A stretch of DNA of 64,000 nt from assembly GCA_032622095.1 (NCBI GenBank), contig CP136061.1, positions 258,946,077 to 259,010,076 of the forward strand, given 5' to 3'. Position numbers and translations under genes: made by a program. The stretch comes from Siphonodentalium dalli. Lineage: Eukaryota > Mollusca > Scaphopoda > Gadilida > Siphonodentaliidae. Below, piece after piece: positions 60,906 through 64,000 of this stretch. The first letter of the stretch is position 1; every line of letters begins with the position of its first letter. Below the pieces are notes generated by a model. It was not told the DNA's origin. It saw only the letters and a program-made list of their open reading frames with translations, and made no database searches.

Positions 60906-60907
60906 TA

Positions 60908-61889
60908 TAAAGAGAAGAACGCACACCATCAAGGCTCAAAATAAGTGGCTGGTCACGGTCATTGCCCGACGAAAAATAGCTTTTGTCCAGTGTACTTCTG
61001 TATCTGTCAGACATTTTCTCCAATGTAAATTTTTAATAATCTATCTGTTTCGGTACCGGCCAAATAGGACATTGAAAGTAAAAAAAAATTGTCCTTTTTT
61101 AATTTCAGACCAATTCAGAGTGAATATAATTAAATGTCGTTTGTGAATTGCATGTGTATTTATTAATCGACCTAAAGTATTTGATATTTTGAAAAAAAAT
61201 AACATGGGTTTTTCCCAGGTGACGATTGGGCACTCACTGAAATGTATGCATCATTGACGAATAATAAGTCAATTGCAAATGTAAATACTGTCTCATGCAG
61301 TACACGTGAAAATTTGGCAGGCACCATTTGAAATGACCAACACCGTCCATTTGGTGCATGTCATTTTGGCAGACAGTAACAACAAAATAATATGAGCCTT
61401 AATTGCTATAGCAAAGATATCTTTGAGACTCAGTTGATCTATCGAGAAATGAATAAGTACATTTATGTATAAAGAAAGTGCCAGAGCAAATTAACGTATC
61501 CGTGAGACTCAGGCAATGGGTCGAGAAATTAATTGGTACATTTATGTACAAAGACAAGATTCCACACCAGAGCAAAGATATCTGTGCGATTCAGTCAATT
61601 CTGGCTATATCGGTGATACTAGTTGAATCTGGAGATGGGTCCAGTAATGAATTAACAATGGCATGGAACAATGACAGGCGAATGCAGACTATAAGCTGGG
61701 GGAATTTGATTTGATGGATCCTTGGACAGACTGATGACATGGTGTGCGAGTGATGGCTTCTTTTGATAGCCGGAATAAGCTAAGTACACCCAGGTGAACC
61801 TGTCAGCGGCCTTTGTAACGAGGTATGAATGGCATTCTGTGAACTCAGTAACCACAAATAATTGCTTAGCTCTGTCAGGGCGATCATTG
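60908..61889. other. non-coding stretch
   Basis: Repeated short phrase ATTTATGTA(T/C)AAAGA around 61455-61550 inside a loose direct duplication. The open frame 61478-61714 has no recognisable motif. No gene called. Confidence 0.4.
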
Positions 61890-62311
61890 TTAACCCTTTC
61901 ATGATGGGACCTTCATGAATTTTTGCAAAAAACCATGTCGACCTTGCATATATAAGAGAATTAATGCATTGGCCTAACAATTTTATATTATTTTTTTATA
62001 ATTGTTAAAAAATGTAATGAAAAAAGGAAAAAAGGATAAAAATTTGTTAAAGAATGTAAGAAATAAAGAAGATAAAATGATAAAAAAAATGTTAAAAAAT
62101 ATAAGAATTTTCTTTTTTTATAAAAAATGATAAAAGTTTTTACAGAATGTAAGAAAAGTTTATAAAAAGTGATAAAACATTGTTAGGCCAGAGCATTCTC
62201 TTATATATGCGAGGTGACTTATGGTCGACTCGCATACATGTATACAAGAGAATGCATTGGCGCAGGGTCTTTACTGTTGCGCCAGCGCAGCTCTCGCCAT
62301 GAAATGGTTAA
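61890..62311. mobile_element. TTAA-flanked MITE, CCCTTTCATGA family
   Basis: TTAACCCTTTCATGATGGGA at the left; CATGAAATGGTTAA at the right. A half-hairpin lies near 61945 and a fuller one at about 62186-62260; the AT-rich interior repeats GAATGTAAGAAA-type phrases. Right-end GCGCCAGCGCAGCTC recurs at about 43275-43295 in another decayed member. Confidence 0.65.
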
Positions 62312-62370
62312 CTCTTTCTCGTGCCTTTTCCATTGGGATCATTTGTAAAATAGAGGCTTAATAATAATTG

Positions 62371-62505
62371 TGAATAAATATACAGGAACAAGCATTTAAC
62401 TTGTGACACTCAGTGTCAATAAATATACAGGAACAAGCATTTACCTTGTGACACTCAGTGTCAATAAATATACAGGAACAAGCATTTACCTTGTGACACT
62501 CCGCA
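62371..62505. repeat. 45-bp tandem repeat, 3 units
   Basis: Units with AATAAATATACAGGAACAAG and CATTTA(A/C)CTTGTGACACTC. Confidence 0.9.
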
Positions 62506-62695
62506 TTTAACCCTTTCTATACTTAATGGACTTTCCCATTCAGTTATAAAAGATTATATTGGAATGGTCTATTATTTATTTGGAGGGGACTGTTCAGGAT
62601 AAATTAGCAGACGACAGGCCCATATAATGCACAATGGGGCCGCAGACGTCTCTGATGCTGAATAAAGGCTCCCATGGGGAGCCTGTTTGAGCTAA

Positions 62696-62939
62696 TCTAT
62701 ATACAAGCCTTGAAATAGGGTGTCTGTCATTTGCAGAATGAGGTCCCCAGAGGGTGAATATAGTGATGCTACCCCGCATAGCGGGCTAGCATCATCAAAT
62801 TCACCCTCTGGGGACCTCATTCTGCTTACACCTCAGCAGAATGAGGTTCCCAGAGGGTGAATTTGGTGATGCTAGCCCGCTATGCTGGTGACCTCATTCT
62901 GCAAATGACAGACACCCTATTTCAAGGCTTGTCTATATA
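62696..62939. mobile_element. hAT-like hairpin MITE with exact 8-bp target duplication
   Basis: TCTATATA at 62696-62703 and again at 62932-62939 flank an element with ends CAAGCCTTGAAATAGGGTGT and ACACCCTATTTCAAGGCTTG. Two internal hairpins carry AGAGGGTGAAT and GGCTAGCATCATC; the second has lost part of its right arm. An 8-bp duplication is the hallmark of hAT elements and a few others (established); assignment here is inference. Confidence 0.85.
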
Positions 62940-63680
62940 AAATACATGTACTTACATGTATTTGTGATTATATATGTCCAAAATTGTATAAAAAAACATG
63001 TATCCTGTTTTTTATTTTAGGTTTAACGAGAATAAAGAATTTAGCATCTCATCTGATAGCATGCTTCTGTGACCTTGTTATTCCAGACAATGGTAGTATA
63101 GTGGGTGTCAAGGGCAATCCATCAGCTCTTACATAACCTTTGATAGTTCTACCAAGTAAAAACTAATTGTCCCAACTGCAGTGCTCTGGCACTGGCTGCG
63201 AGTAGCAATCAGAACCAAGTGAGCTACATTTACATATATATAATGTACAATTTACCATTCAGAATGCTGATTATATCACAAGTCCCCTGCTGTGAAAACA
63301 CCATATGAGTATATCCTTAATACAACATATTATATTACACCTTATTATTAGTTTATTTATACTGATACATTCAACTGAGTCCCTTGGGTTGTTGCACCAG
63401 GAGACATGTGGAGTATACTGTATCACAATTAAAGGGATAATGTACACCATTTTCAATAAATTCCCGATTATAATGACGATCTAATATCGATAATATATAG
63501 AAAACTAAGTAATTTGAGTCGAAGATGTATTCTGTAAACGTTCAGGTTAATAGGTTATCCTAAAATCGAAGTTAATAATTTGATATAAATTTAATTTATG
63601 GCTGGAGTCATAAATTAAATTATGAATTTCCGTACAAGACGTAATCAAAATAAAAGGTCAGCTGACCATAGTGTCCCCCG
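62940..63680. other. non-coding stretch, nothing assigned
   Basis: No gene recognised; a small opposed pair AATTTAATTTATGGC / CATAAATTAAATT lies at about 63588-63618. Confidence 0.4.
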
Positions 63681-63691
63681 AAAACGCGGGT

Positions 63692-64000
63692 AACAATACT
63701 CTGAAGTTTCAAATATCTACGATCAAAACTGTAGGAGGAGTTGATTACACCACGAAGGTACCCTCATACAGAAGATTATAAAAAATGTTGAAATTTTATG
63801 TCGATAAGGGTTAATAACTGTCAAAAAATATTTTTTTCGTCATCTATATACATGTTGCACATCTTCAATAGATGGGCAACAATACTCTGAAGTTTCAAAT
63901 CTCTAGGATGAAAACTGTAGAAGGAGTTGAATACACCATGAAGGTACCCTCATGCAGAAAATTATAAAAAATGTTGAAATTTTCTAAGTCGAAAATGGTT
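63692..64000 (+). repeat. direct repeat of about 105 bp, running to the window edge
   Basis: CAATACTCTGAAGTTTCAAA occurs at about 63693 and 63880, each followed by AAAACTGTAG(G/A)AGGAGTTGA, GAAGGTACCCTCAT and AAAAAATGTTGAAATTTT. The second copy is cut near the end of the window. Confidence 0.85.

Overview
This window reads as repeat-rich nuclear DNA of an animal, most likely a marine bivalve mollusc. The signs are AT-rich sequence, a very high density of small palindromic transposable elements, eukaryotic LINE (non-LTR retrotransposon) remnants, and tail sequences with a GGAC-type microsatellite followed by a block like 'CTCCACCGGAGACTTCGTCT' near 41.95-42.08 kb, which I recall as common in bivalve genomes. 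That assignment rests on memory and pattern, not on a search. I found no host protein-coding gene, rRNA or tRNA that I can support, and there is no bacterial-style gene organisation.

The centrepiece is an 18.3 kb tandem array (16549-34871) of about 610 copies of a 30-bp unit, cut off on its right by a 100-base run of N. Because 30 is a multiple of 3, the array produces enormous open frames on both strands; these follow from the periodicity and are not evidence of genes. A single diverged copy of the unit lies 8 kb to the left (8517-8546). It is preceded by the same sequence that precedes the array once a 3.8 kb inverted-repeat transposon (12745-16548, 450-bp arms, ATA target duplication) is removed in thought. 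The window therefore appears to hold a pre-expansion relative of the array, the expanded array, and a transposon that later split the array from its flank.

Region by region: 0-8.4 kb is a mosaic of miniature inverted-repeat elements (MITEs) and perfect hairpins, ending in a decayed LINE reverse transcriptase that carries a 57-bp tandem expansion. 8.4-12.7 kb holds the single-copy relative of the satellite, two more MITEs and a LINE C-terminal fragment. 12.7-16.5 kb is the inverted-repeat transposon, itself containing nested insertions. 16.5-34.9 kb is the satellite. 35-46 kb is another MITE cluster with clear nested insertions. 46.1-46.4 kb is a second LINE C-terminal remnant. 47.1-48.1 and 49.1-55.3 kb are a second satellite, with a monomer of about 161 bp and a 483-bp higher-order repeat. 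55.4-64 kb is a third MITE and minisatellite mosaic.

The MITEs fall into families by terminal repeat and target duplication: TTAA elements ending CCCTTT (piggyBac-like by those two traits), TTAA elements ending AGGTACTCAATCCG, an 8-bp-duplication family ending CAAGCCTTGAAATAG (hAT-like by duplication length), a TAA-duplication element (PIF/Harbinger-like), TA-flanked CAGTAATGCCC palindromes (pogo/Tigger-like) and a GC-rich TA-flanked palindrome. In several cases a related uninterrupted copy elsewhere in the window serves as an empty site. All superfamily names are inferences from ends and duplications; no transposase is present for any of them.
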